Shown here: piece after piece, positions 43,356 through 52,364 of the stretch
Layout: each line of letters begins with the position of its first letter
Position numbering within the stretch: position 1 is the first letter of the stretch
Assembly: GCA_045649405.1 (NCBI GenBank)
Contig: JAZRPW010000056.1
Span: forward strand, 1 to 64,000
From: RUG11462 sp045649405
GTDB taxonomy: Bacteria > Bacillota > Clostridia > Oscillospirales > Acutalibacteraceae
DNA length: 64,000 nt
Reading direction: 5' to 3'
Position numbers and translations under genes: made by a program
The notes under the pieces: generated by a model
Told to the model about the DNA's origin: nothing
What the model saw: only the letters and a program-made list of their open reading frames with translations
Database searches by the model: none

Positions 43356-44378
43356 TTGGTATCTTCAGTTTCTGCATTATTAGGTTTTTTAATAACATTT
43401 CTTTTAGGATTTGTTTTTATTCCATATTTGAAAAAACTCAATTTTGGCCAAACAATTTTGGAAATTGGTCCTGCTTGGCACAAAGATAAACAAGGCACTC
43501 CAATAATGGGTGGTCTTATGTTTATAACAGGTACAATTATTGCTACAATAATCGGTTTTGCTATTGCTTATTTTACATTTGGAACTGGCGAAAAATTTAT
43601 TTATTTTGTTGGCGAAGACAGATTTGTAAGAATTCTTGCTGGTTTAATAATGGCTCTTTTAATGGCGTCTATTGGATTTATGGATGACTTCATTAAAGCA
43701 GTTAAGAAACAAAATTTAGGTCTTAAAGCAAGCCAAAAAACTGCAATTCAATTGTTGGTTTCTGCGGCTTACCTTTTGACATTGTACTTATCAGGAATGA
43801 ATACAACAAACATTCCTTTCATTGGAGAGGTAAATATTGCTTCTGGCTTTGGTTTAGTTTTTTGGCCAATTGCTTTGATGTTTATTTATGGCTTTACTAA
43901 TGCAGTTAATTTAACAGACGGCGTTGATGGCTTGGCTTCAAGCGTTACTGTTGTTGTTTCGCTTTTCTTTATGGCGGCAGGCGCATTGGTAAATGGTGTT
44001 AACTCAACAATTTTACCTTCAGCTCTTTGTGGTGCTTTGATTGGATTTTTGGTTTGGAATTTACATCCAGCAAAAGTGTTTATGGGCGACACTGGTTCGA
44101 TGTTCTTGGGTGGAATTGTTGTTGCATTTTCATTTGAAATTAATTGCCCAATAATTTTGATTTTAGCAGGTATTTTATACTTGTGTGAAGCATTATCAGT
44201 TGTTATTCAAGTAACATATTTCAAACTTACTGGTGGCAAAAGAATTTTCAAAATGAGTCCAATTCATCATCATTTTGAATTGAGTGGTTGGAAAGAAAAT
44301 AAAATTGTTATTATCTTTTCATTAGTTGCTGCAGTTGGTTGTGTTTTATCTTTCGTTTTACTTAAAACACTTTATTAA
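43356..44378 (+). CDS. mraY: phospho-MurNAc-pentapeptide transferase MraY
   Basis: Makes lipid I on the inner membrane face. 340 residues with about ten membrane helices. Catalytic FMDDFIKAVK and NLTDGVDGLAS regions and FMGDTGSM are intact, with the terminal SPIHHHFE motif. It starts with TTG 43356, 8 nt after GGAGG. Confidence 0.96.
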   Translation: MVSSVSALLGFLITFLLGFVFIPYLKKLNFGQTILEIGPAWHKDKQGTPIMGGLMFITGTIIATIIGFAIAYFTFGTGEKFIYFVGEDRFVRILAGLIMALLMASIGFMDDFIKAVKKQNLGLKASQKTAIQLLVSAAYLLTLYLSGMNTTNIPFIGEVNIASGFGLVFWPIALMFIYGFTNAVNLTDGVDGLASSVTVVVSLFFMAAGALVNGVNSTILPSALCGALIGFLVWNLHPAKVFMGDTGSMFLGGIVVAFSFEINCPIILILAGILYLCEALSVVIQVTYFKLTGGKRIFKMSPIHHHFELSGWKENKIVIIFSLVAAVGCVLSFVLLKTLY

Positions 44379-44400
44379 TTATTGAAAAGGGGAGTTTGGT

Positions 44401-45558
44401 TTGAGTACCGAAAAAAGCAAAAGACTAACCAAAAAGCAAAGTTTTTGGTCTTCAATTAAACAAGAAGGAAAAATGGATTTGACATTTTTCTTTTTAGTAA
44501 CAGGCTTGTTAATAACAGGCCTTATTATGCTTTTTTCAGCATCTGCACCGTACGCCTCACATTATATTAATAACAGCTATTATTTTATAACCAGACAGAT
44601 GTATTTTGCTGTTTTCGGTTTCTTGATGATGTTGTTTGTTTCAAAAATAGACTATCATATCTTTAGACGTTTTGTTTGGGTTATTACCGGAATTTCTATT
44701 GCACTTTTAATTATAGTTTTGGTAATGCCAGAAGCAAAAGCAGGATTTAAAAGATGGATTAAAATTGGCTCATTTCAATTTCAACCATCAGAAATCGCAA
44801 AATTTGCTCTTGTATGTTTGCTTGCTTTTTTGATTTCAAAAAACTACAAGCGAATGAAAGAAATCAAATTCAATATAATTTTGGTTATTATTACAGCAAT
44901 TTTTTGTTTGCTTATTGTTGTTGAACATCACCTTTCTGCAACAATTCTTGTATTTTTAATTGGCTTTGTTTTGATATTTATCGGTGGAATGCGTTGGAGC
45001 GTTATCTTTGGCATGGTAGGTGCTGGTATAGGTGGCGTTGCATTAGCAGTTATAACAGGTATGATTAGTTATGCAAGCGACAGATTTGCTTATTGGAAAG
45101 ACCCTTGGTTAGATCCAACTGGTAAAGGATTTCAGACAATTCAGTCGTTATTAGCAATTGGTTCTGGTGGAATAATGGGCAGAGGAATTGGTCAGTCAAA
45201 CCAAAAATATTTATGGTTGCCTGAACCTCAAAACGACTTTATTTTCGCAGTAGTTTGTGAAGAATTAGGTTTGATAGGTGCTTCATTAATTGTAATTGCT
45301 TTTGCTCTTTTGGTATGGCGCGGGTTTACAATCGCACTCAGAGCATCTGACAAATTTGGAATGCTTTTGTGCATTGGTCTTGTTTTTCAAGTTGGATTGC
45401 AAACAGTATTTAATATTCTTGTTGTAACAAATACAATTCCTAATACAGGTATCAGTTTGCCATTCTTTAGTTATGGTGGTACTTCACTTGTGATGTTGCT
45501 TGTGGAAATGGGTATTGTTTTGTCAATTTCAAGAACTGCAAACATAAAAAAGGCATAA
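44401..45558 (+). CDS. ftsW: SEDS-family glycosyltransferase FtsW
   Basis: 385 residues, about ten membrane helices, SEDS motifs such as KRWIKIG and FQPSEIAKFALV and, near the end, NTGISLPFFSYGGTSL. Polymerises glycan with the PBP. A sporulation-type SpoVE is an equal-length alternative, but the position favours FtsW. TTG start (44401). Confidence 0.93.
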   Translation: MSTEKSKRLTKKQSFWSSIKQEGKMDLTFFFLVTGLLITGLIMLFSASAPYASHYINNSYYFITRQMYFAVFGFLMMLFVSKIDYHIFRRFVWVITGISIALLIIVLVMPEAKAGFKRWIKIGSFQFQPSEIAKFALVCLLAFLISKNYKRMKEIKFNIILVIITAIFCLLIVVEHHLSATILVFLIGFVLIFIGGMRWSVIFGMVGAGIGGVALAVITGMISYASDRFAYWKDPWLDPTGKGFQTIQSLLAIGSGGIMGRGIGQSNQKYLWLPEPQNDFIFAVVCEELGLIGASLIVIAFALLVWRGFTIALRASDKFGMLLCIGLVFQVGLQTVFNILVVTNTIPNTGISLPFFSYGGTSLVMLLVEMGIVLSISRTANIKKA

Positions 45559-45568
45559 GGAGAGAGTT

Positions 45569-46696
45569 ATGAATATTGTTTTTGTAGCCGGTGGTACTGG
45601 TGGTCATATTAATCCTGCTTTAGCAGTTGCAGGTGCAATTAAAAAAAGACATCCTGATGCGAAGATTAGTTTTATTGGAAATAGAACTGGAATGGAAGCT
45701 ACTTTAGTTCCAAAAGCAGGATACAAATTTTATCCAATTGATGTTGCTGGTTTTCAAAGAAAAATTACTTTAAATAATATTAAAAGAAACGCTGTTGCTG
45801 TTTATAGAGTTTTCAAATCAACATATCAAGCAGGAAAACTTTTAGAAATGTTAAAACCTGATATTGTTGTGGGTACCGGTGGTTTTACATGTGGTCCAGT
45901 GCTTAGAAAAGCTGCAAAAATGGGCATTAAAACTGCAACGCATGAGCAAAATGCTTTTCCTGGTGTTACAACAAAAACACTTTGCAAATATGTAGATGCA
46001 GTTATGGTTGCAATGCCAGACGCAATTAAAAGATTGCCAGAAAACAGAGAATATATTGTTACTGGAAATCCAGTTAGACAATCAATTATAGATACAACTC
46101 GTGAAGAAGCAAGAGAAAAATTGGGTCTTGATAAAGACAAGCCAATGATTTTATCTCTTGGTGGCTCACTTGGCGCACGTGCAGTTAATGAAGCAATTGC
46201 AGATGTAATTGGATGGCACGCAAAATCAAAAAAATATTATCATTTTCACGCAATTGGTAAATATGGTGTTGAATGGATGCCAGATTTGATTCGCGAAAAA
46301 GGTGTTGATTTTGAAAAATATGAAAATTTGCGAATTTCTGAATATATTTACGATATGGATTTGTGTATGGCTGCTGCAGATTTAGTAATTAATCGTGCAG
46401 GTGCTTCTACAATTAGTGAGTTGCAGGTAAAAGGAATGCCTTCGATTTTAATTCCATCTCCAAATGTTGCGGAAAATCATCAATTTTTTAATGCTAAAAC
46501 ATTATCAGATAAAGATGCTGCAATTCTTATTGAAGAAAAAGATTTATCTGGCGAAAGTTTGATTAATGCAATCAAGTCAGTAATTGATGATAAAAAAACA
46601 TTGCAAAGAATGAGTGAAAATGCAAAAGCAACTGCAGTTTTCGATGCTAACGGAAAAATTTGTGATGTAATTGAAAGTTTGTTAGAAAATAAATAA
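45569..46696 (+). CDS. murG: UDP-GlcNAc transferase MurG
   Basis: 375 residues. N-terminal GGTGGHINPALAVA, the middle ATHEQNAFPGVTTK and the C-terminal RAGASTISEL define the enzyme that makes lipid II. Length and motifs normal. Confidence 0.97.
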   Translation: MNIVFVAGGTGGHINPALAVAGAIKKRHPDAKISFIGNRTGMEATLVPKAGYKFYPIDVAGFQRKITLNNIKRNAVAVYRVFKSTYQAGKLLEMLKPDIVVGTGGFTCGPVLRKAAKMGIKTATHEQNAFPGVTTKTLCKYVDAVMVAMPDAIKRLPENREYIVTGNPVRQSIIDTTREEAREKLGLDKDKPMILSLGGSLGARAVNEAIADVIGWHAKSKKYYHFHAIGKYGVEWMPDLIREKGVDFEKYENLRISEYIYDMDLCMAAADLVINRAGASTISELQVKGMPSILIPSPNVAENHQFFNAKTLSDKDAAILIEEKDLSGESLINAIKSVIDDKKTLQRMSENAKATAVFDANGKICDVIESLLENK

Positions 46697-46761
46697 TAAC
46701 ACTTTAACCCTTTTATTCATAATATAAAATGCGTTGACTTTTTGAATAGAGGGTGTAGGTT

Positions 46762-48015
46762 TTGGAAAAGTTTATTATTAATGGCAAAAACAAATTAGAA
46801 GGTGAAGTTAAAATTCACGGAGCAAAAAATGCTGTTTTGCCACTTTTGTGTGCTTGCGTTTTATGCGAAGAAAAGGTTGTTTTAAGAAACTGTCCAAAAC
46901 TTTCTGATGTTGATAACTCATTAGAAATTTTAGAGCTTTTAGGATTTAAAGTTTTAAGAGAAAATGATATAATTGAAATTAATCCAACAAAAGATATTGG
47001 TCATATAATTCCAGAAAAATATATGAGCAAAATGAGGTCTTCAATTGTATTTTTAGGTTCGATTTTAGCAAAAATGGGAAGAGCAAAACTTTGTTTTCCT
47101 GGTGGTTGCGAATTAGGACCGAGACCAATTGATATTCATTTAATTGGTCTTAAAAAGTTTGGTGTAGAAGTTGATGAAAAGTTTGGACTTATTGACTGCA
47201 AAGCCAAAAGTCTTGTAGGTACTTCTATAAATTTGCCGTTCCCGAGTGTAGGTGCAACCGAAAACTTAATGTTAGTTGCAGCAAAATCAAAAGGTAAAAC
47301 AATAATACATAATGCGGCAAGAGAACCTGAAATTAAAGAATTGCAAGATTTTTTAAATAAATGTGGAGCTGATATTTCTGGGGCAGGCGAAAACAACATT
47401 GTAATTAATGGTGTTAGCAAATTATATGGCTGTGAACATTCCGTTTTGCCAGATAGAATTGAGACATCTACTTATATGTCGTTTGCTGCAGTAACAAATG
47501 GTAATGTGACAATAAAAAACATTAATCCAGAGCATATTGAACCGGTGATTTTTGCTTTTAGAGAGTCTGGTTGTGAAATGCAGTTGGCGCACAATTGTTT
47601 GAAAATAAAAGCACCAGAAAGATTAAATAGAGTTAACCATATTAAAACGCTTGTTTATCCGGGTTTTCCAACCGATTCAATAATGTCTTTGATGGCAATG
47701 TGTAGTGTTGCAAAAGGTACTTCTGTATTTGAAGAAACCATATTTCAAAATCGTTTTAAATCTGCAGAAGAACTTAATAAATTGGGTTCGCGAATTAAGG
47801 TTTATGATAGATTAGCAATCGTTGAAGGTGTAGATGAATTATATGGCACCGATGTGAAAGCTACAGATTTACGTGGTGGCGCTGCACTGATTTGTGCAGG
47901 ATTATTTGCTAAAGGAAAAACAAAAATTTCTGAATTACAGCATATAGACAGAGGTTATGAAGAAATTGAAATAAATTTGAGAAAATTAGGTGCAGATATT
48001 GTACGGAGAAGTTAG
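46762..48015 (+). CDS. murA: UDP-GlcNAc 1-carboxyvinyltransferase MurA
   Basis: 417 residues. First committed step of peptidoglycan synthesis, using PEP. The catalytic Cys is kept in CFPGGCELGPRPID (residue about 115-118), the type that fosfomycin modifies. It starts with TTG (46762) after GGGTG. Position behind murG is not the usual place; see the cluster finding. Confidence 0.95.
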   Translation: MEKFIINGKNKLEGEVKIHGAKNAVLPLLCACVLCEEKVVLRNCPKLSDVDNSLEILELLGFKVLRENDIIEINPTKDIGHIIPEKYMSKMRSSIVFLGSILAKMGRAKLCFPGGCELGPRPIDIHLIGLKKFGVEVDEKFGLIDCKAKSLVGTSINLPFPSVGATENLMLVAAKSKGKTIIHNAAREPEIKELQDFLNKCGADISGAGENNIVINGVSKLYGCEHSVLPDRIETSTYMSFAAVTNGNVTIKNINPEHIEPVIFAFRESGCEMQLAHNCLKIKAPERLNRVNHIKTLVYPGFPTDSIMSLMAMCSVAKGTSVFEETIFQNRFKSAEELNKLGSRIKVYDRLAIVEGVDELYGTDVKATDLRGGAALICAGLFAKGKTKISELQHIDRGYEEIEINLRKLGADIVRRS

Positions 48016-48016
48016 T

Positions 48017-48937
48017 ATGAAAAAAGAAGAGAGAAATCAAGAGACGACAGTAAGAAAAAGAAAGAAAAAATTAATTACTGTTCCAAAGAAAAAGAAAAAA
48101 TCAAAACAAAAACTTGAAATTAAAGCTAAAGAAAAACAGCAAAAAAAGTATGTTTCTAAAAAGCGTCTTAAAGCAAGAAGAAAGTTTGTTTTGATTACGT
48201 CTTTGGTGTTAATTCTTGGTATAACTTTAACAGTGCTTTCTTATACAGTTTTCTTTCCAATTAAAAAAATTGAAATTATAGGAAATGAAAAGTATAAAAC
48301 AGAAGAAATTATTAAACTTTTAGGCGTTGTAAAGGGCGATAATCTTTTACTTGCAAGTGAAAATAGAGCAGAAAAACTGTTAAAACAAGAATTGAATTAT
48401 ATTGAATCAATTGAGTTTAATAGAAAAATTCCTTTTACTCTTTCTGTTCAAGTTAAAGAATATAAAGTATTTGCTCAAATTAAACAAAACAATCAATACT
48501 ACAAAATTAGTTCGAGTGGTAGATTGCTTGAAAAATCAATAAAAGCAAAAAGTGATTCGCCAATAGTTACAGGTGTTAAAGTTGATAATATTAAAGTTGG
48601 CGAGAGTTTAGATTTAGAAAACGAAAGTCAAAAAATCTCTAAAATTGATGATGTTATTAAAGCTTTCGAAAACAATGGAATTAATGGTGTAACTTTGATT
48701 AATATCAAAGATGTTCAAGATATCAGAGTAACTTACAAAGATAGAATAGTAATGCTTTTAGGTTCAAGTTCAAATCTTGACAAAAAGCTTGTTCATGCAA
48801 AGGCAACTTTAGAAGCAAAAGGCAACACAAAAGAGTCTGGAACACTTAATTTGAGTAGAATTCCAAGCGCCAAAAATGAAGCAAGTTTCATTCCGAGAGA
48901 ACTTGAAGCAGAAGAAATGGCAAAAATAAAAAAATAA
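48017..48937 (+). CDS. ftsQ: cell division protein FtsQ/DivIB
   Basis: 306 residues. Very basic N-terminal cytoplasmic region (about 1-55, mostly Lys/Arg), a membrane helix (about 56-80), then a POTRA domain (PIKKIEIIGNEKYKTEEII) and FtsQ-type beta domain. The start is ATG 48017, 1 bp after murA stop, with GGAG upstream; an earlier in-frame start would overlap murA. Confidence 0.88.
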   Translation: MKKEERNQETTVRKRKKKLITVPKKKKKSKQKLEIKAKEKQQKKYVSKKRLKARRKFVLITSLVLILGITLTVLSYTVFFPIKKIEIIGNEKYKTEEIIKLLGVVKGDNLLLASENRAEKLLKQELNYIESIEFNRKIPFTLSVQVKEYKVFAQIKQNNQYYKISSSGRLLEKSIKAKSDSPIVTGVKVDNIKVGESLDLENESQKISKIDDVIKAFENNGINGVTLINIKDVQDIRVTYKDRIVMLLGSSSNLDKKLVHAKATLEAKGNTKESGTLNLSRIPSAKNEASFIPRELEAEEMAKIKK

Positions 48938-48971
48938 TTGAATATTTTTTGAAAAAAATTAAAAATAATTG

Positions 48972-49000
48972 TTGCATTATTTTGTGTTTCGTGTTACAAT
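48972..49000 (+). promoter_or_regulatory. ftsZ promoter
   Basis: TTGCAT (48972-48977) and TACAAT (48995-49000), 17-bp spacing, 56 bp before the ftsZ ATG. ftsZ may therefore be transcribed separately from the wall cluster. Confidence 0.55.
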
Positions 49001-49055
49001 TGTTCAGTAAAGTAGTACTATTATGGGATTTTTAGATATTTAGGAGGATTAAAGA

Positions 49056-50114
49056 ATGAGCGTAGAACTTACTAATGAAGTAAATGAAGTTGTTCAAATT
49101 AAAGTTGTCGGTGTTGGCGGCGGCGGCGGAAACGCTATCGACAGAATGGTTGAAGCAGGCGTAAACGGTGCTGAATTTGTTGCTGTTAACTCTGATAAAC
49201 AAGCACTTTTAAGATCAAAAGCTGATTTAAAAATTCAAATTGGTGAAAAATTAACTCATGGTCAAGGCGCAGGTGCTAAACCAGAAGTTGGTAAAGGCTC
49301 TGCTGAAGAATCAAAAGATGATATTATTGCTGCTTTGAAAGGCACAGATATGGTATTTGTAACTGCTGGTATGGGCGGTGGTACTGGTACTGGTGCTGCT
49401 CCTGTTGTTGCTCAACTTGCTAAAGATATGGGCATCTTAACAGTAGGTGTTGTAACAAAACCTTTCGCTTTTGAAGGCAAACGTCGTATGGAACAAGCCG
49501 AAAAAGGTATCGCAGACCTTGCTGGTCACGTTGACTCACTTATCGTTATTCCTAACGAAAGATTGAAATTAGTTTCAGAACAAAAAATCACATTTATGAA
49601 CGCTTTCCAAATTGCTGATGATGTTCTTCGTCTTGGTGTTCAAAATATTTCTGAGCTTATTAAAATGCCTGCAACAGTTAACCTTGACTTTGCTGATGTT
49701 ACATCAGTAATGAAAGATTCAGGTTATGCTCATATGGGCGTTGGTACTGCTACAGGTAGAGATAAAGCTGAAGCTGCTGCACATGCTGCTATCACAAGCC
49801 CACTCATTGAAACATCAATGAACGGTGCTAAAGGTCTTATTGTCTGCGTTGTTGCTTCACCTGACATCGGTCTTGATGAAGTTTCTGATGCATCAACAAT
49901 CATTCAAGAAGCAGCTCATCCAGATGCAAACATCATTTGGGGTATCATGTTTGATAACAAACTTGAAGATACAATCAAAATCACAGTTGTTGCTACTGGT
50001 TCATCTGACACACCAGCTTCTGCTAAAAAAGCTGAATTACCAGGTTTGAACCTTGAATCTAATGATGATGACAACGACTTTTATGATGATGTTACATCAA
50101 TTTTCAACAAATAA
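49056..50114 (+). CDS. ftsZ: cell division protein FtsZ
   Basis: 352 residues. GTP-binding GGGGGNAIDRM and the tubulin signature GGGTGTGAAPV are intact. The linker is short (about 20-25 residues) and the C-terminal peptide reads DFYDDVTSIFNK, which lacks the common D-I-P-x-F-L-R form. It is still acidic then hydrophobic, as such tail peptides are. No ftsA is next to it in this window. Confidence 0.97.
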   Translation: MSVELTNEVNEVVQIKVVGVGGGGGNAIDRMVEAGVNGAEFVAVNSDKQALLRSKADLKIQIGEKLTHGQGAGAKPEVGKGSAEESKDDIIAALKGTDMVFVTAGMGGGTGTGAAPVVAQLAKDMGILTVGVVTKPFAFEGKRRMEQAEKGIADLAGHVDSLIVIPNERLKLVSEQKITFMNAFQIADDVLRLGVQNISELIKMPATVNLDFADVTSVMKDSGYAHMGVGTATGRDKAEAAAHAAITSPLIETSMNGAKGLIVCVVASPDIGLDEVSDASTIIQEAAHPDANIIWGIMFDNKLEDTIKITVVATGSSDTPASAKKAELPGLNLESNDDDNDFYDDVTSIFNK

Positions 50115-50136
50115 TTAATTTTAATATTACTTAAAT

Positions 50137-50168
50137 TAAATCCGACAGAAAATGTCGGATTTAATTGT
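50137..50168 (+). terminator. ftsZ terminator (weak tail)
   Basis: Perfect 11-bp stem taaatccgaca / tgtcggattta, loop gaaaa, poor T-run (attgtt). Confidence 0.6.
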
Positions 50169-50185
50169 TGTATGGAGCTTTATTT

Positions 50186-51121
50186 ATGGATTGGATAGAA
50201 ATTTTAGTAAACATTTCAGTTGAAGATGTTGACAGAGCGTCTGATATTTGCACAATGGTTGTGCCTTATGGTTTTTATATTGAAGACTATTCTGAACTTG
50301 AAAAAGATGCTTTGGAAATTGCACACATTGACTTAATTGATGAAGATTTGGTTAATAAAGCAAGAGATAAAGCGATTATTCATATCTACATCGACCCAGA
50401 GTCAAATTATAAAGATGCGGTTGACTTTTTAAGCCATCGTTTACAAGCTGAAGGAATTGCGTTTGATATTGATACAAATGGTGTTTCTGAAGAAGATTGG
50501 GCAAACAACTGGAAGAAGTATTTTAAACCAACTGAAGTTGGCGAAAAATTGCTTATTTTACCTGAATGGGAAGAGCAACCTGAAACTGATAGAAAGATTT
50601 TAAAAATTGACCCAGGTGCTGCTTTTGGTACAGGTACTCATCCAACAACCAAACTTTGTCTTGGCATTCTTGAAAAATATATTAGTGAAGGCGATACCGT
50701 ACTTGACATTGGTACAGGTTCTGGCATTTTGTCAATTGGCGCAATGCTTTTAGGTGCTGAGTCTGCTTTTGGTGTTGATATTGATGCACTTGCAGTTAAA
50801 ACTGCAATTGAAAATGGCGCTAAAAATGGCTATTTCGAGCCAAATTACCAAATGGTTAACGGTGATTTGGCAGACAAAGTTGAAGGTAAATATGATGTTT
50901 GTATCGCAAATATTGTTGCTGATGTTATCATTAGACTTTGTGATAATGTTACTAATTATATTAAACCAGAAGGTATTTTTATCACTTCAGGAATTATTGA
51001 TACAAGGGTTGAAGAAGTAATTGAAAAGTTAGAAAAATCTGGCTTTGAAATTATCGAAAAACTTACTGAAAAAGGTTGGTATTGTATCATATCTAAATTT
51101 GTAGGAGAGAATTTATGTTAG
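50186..51121 (+). CDS. prmA: ribosomal protein L11 methyltransferase
   Basis: 311 residues. SAM motif VLDIGTGSGILSIGAMLLGA (near 175-195) and the family block DPGAAFGTGTHPTTKLCL are present, followed by NIVADVIIRL. The start is ATG 50186 with GGAGC upstream. It overlaps prfB by 7 nt. Confidence 0.95.
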   Translation: MDWIEILVNISVEDVDRASDICTMVVPYGFYIEDYSELEKDALEIAHIDLIDEDLVNKARDKAIIHIYIDPESNYKDAVDFLSHRLQAEGIAFDIDTNGVSEEDWANNWKKYFKPTEVGEKLLILPEWEEQPETDRKILKIDPGAAFGTGTHPTTKLCLGILEKYISEGDTVLDIGTGSGILSIGAMLLGAESAFGVDIDALAVKTAIENGAKNGYFEPNYQMVNGDLADKVEGKYDVCIANIVADVIIRLCDNVTNYIKPEGIFITSGIIDTRVEEVIEKLEKSGFEIIEKLTEKGWYCIISKFVGENLC

Positions 51122-52227
51122 TTTACGAAGAACAAAAGCAAAAACTATCTGCATATGAGTCTGAATTAGAAGACTTGAAAGATGCTTTAAACTTAACTGA
51201 AGTTGAAAAAGAAGTGGCTGAACTTGAAACTCAAGCGTCTCAAGATGGTTTTTGGGATGATGTTGAAAATTCTCAAAAAGTTCTTAAAAAAACAAGCAAT
51301 TTAAAAGCAATTGTTAAAGGTTATAATGATTTGAAGTCTTCTTTTGAAGACACTTTGGTGCTTATCGAAATGGCAGATGAAGAAGAGGACGAATCGCTTT
51401 TAGAAGAAGTTGTTTTAAGCGTTGATAAGTTTATTGCAGATTATGAAGCAATGCGCTTATCAACCCTTTTAAACGGTGAATATGACTCTAATAATGCTAT
51501 TTTGACATTCCACGCAGGTGCTGGTGGTACGGAAGCACAAGACTGGGTTGAAATGATTTTTAGAATGTACACTCGTTGGGCAGAGCGACATGGTTTCACT
51601 GCAAAAACACTTGACTATCTTGATGGTGATGATGCAGGCCTTAAAAGTGCAGTAATGCTTGTTGAAGGCATTAATGCCTATGGTTATTTAAAGAGCGAAA
51701 TGGGTGTTCACAGATTAGTTCGTGTTTCTCCGTTCGACTCTTCAGGTCGTAGACATACATCATTTGCTTCACTTGAAGTAATGCCTGAAATTAATGATGA
51801 TATTCAAATTGATATTAACCCTGATGACATTCGTGTTGATACTTTTCGTGCTTCTGGCGCAGGTGGACAACACGTTAACAAAACTTCATCTGCGATTAGA
51901 ATTACTCACATTCCAACAGGCATTGTTGTTGCTTGTCAAAACGAGCGTTCACAACACCAAAACCGTGACCAAGCAATGAAAATGCTTAAATCAAAATTGC
52001 TTGAAATTAAAGAGCGTGAACATCTTGATAAAATTGAAGATATTAAAGGTGTTCAAAAAGAAATTGCTTGGGGTTCGCAAATTCGTTCTTATGTATTTAT
52101 GCCTTACACACTTGCAAAAGACCATAGAACAAACTTTGAAAATGGTAACATAAACGCAGTAATGGATGGCGATTTAGACGGATTTATCAACGCTTATCTT
52201 AAAGCAAAATCAAAAGGCGAAATATAA
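51115..52227 (+). CDS. prfB: peptide chain release factor 2
   Basis: 370 residues. The stop-codon-reading loop SPFDSSGRRHTSFAS holds the SPF motif specific for RF2, and GAGGQHVNKT carries the GGQ. The frame is continuous from ATG 51115 through the place where many prfB genes have a +1 frameshift (about codon 26); no internal TGA is present, so that autoregulation is absent here. Confidence 0.96.
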   Translation: MLVYEEQKQKLSAYESELEDLKDALNLTEVEKEVAELETQASQDGFWDDVENSQKVLKKTSNLKAIVKGYNDLKSSFEDTLVLIEMADEEEDESLLEEVVLSVDKFIADYEAMRLSTLLNGEYDSNNAILTFHAGAGGTEAQDWVEMIFRMYTRWAERHGFTAKTLDYLDGDDAGLKSAVMLVEGINAYGYLKSEMGVHRLVRVSPFDSSGRRHTSFASLEVMPEINDDIQIDINPDDIRVDTFRASGAGGQHVNKTSSAIRITHIPTGIVVACQNERSQHQNRDQAMKMLKSKLLEIKEREHLDKIEDIKGVQKEIAWGSQIRSYVFMPYTLAKDHRTNFENGNINAVMDGDLDGFINAYLKAKSKGEI

Positions 52228-52233
52228 AAAATT

Positions 52234-52260
52234 AAAGGAGTGCAAATGCACTCCTTTTTT
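52234..52260 (+). terminator. prfB terminator
   Basis: 11-bp stem aaaggagtgca / tgcactccttt with a 2-nt loop, then T-run. Confidence 0.9.
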
Positions 52261-52307
52261 ATACAAATATCATTCTAATATTTTACATATATTTTACTAA
52301 TTATTTG

Positions 52308-52335
52308 TTGTAATTTTTTCAAAATGTGGTAAAAT
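52308..52335 (+). promoter_or_regulatory. promoter of the P-type ATPase gene
   Basis: TTGTAA (52308-52313) and TAAAAT (52330-52335), 16-bp spacing; the ribosome binding site TTTGGAGGA follows. No yybP-ykoY-like leader fits in the 30 nt between. Confidence 0.5.
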
Positions 52336-52364
52336 ATTATTGTATTAAATTTGGAGGACGATTT

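Noticed and set aside
52336..52364. Manganese (yybP-ykoY) riboswitch before the P-type ATPase
   Set aside because: The leader is too short for the known structure.
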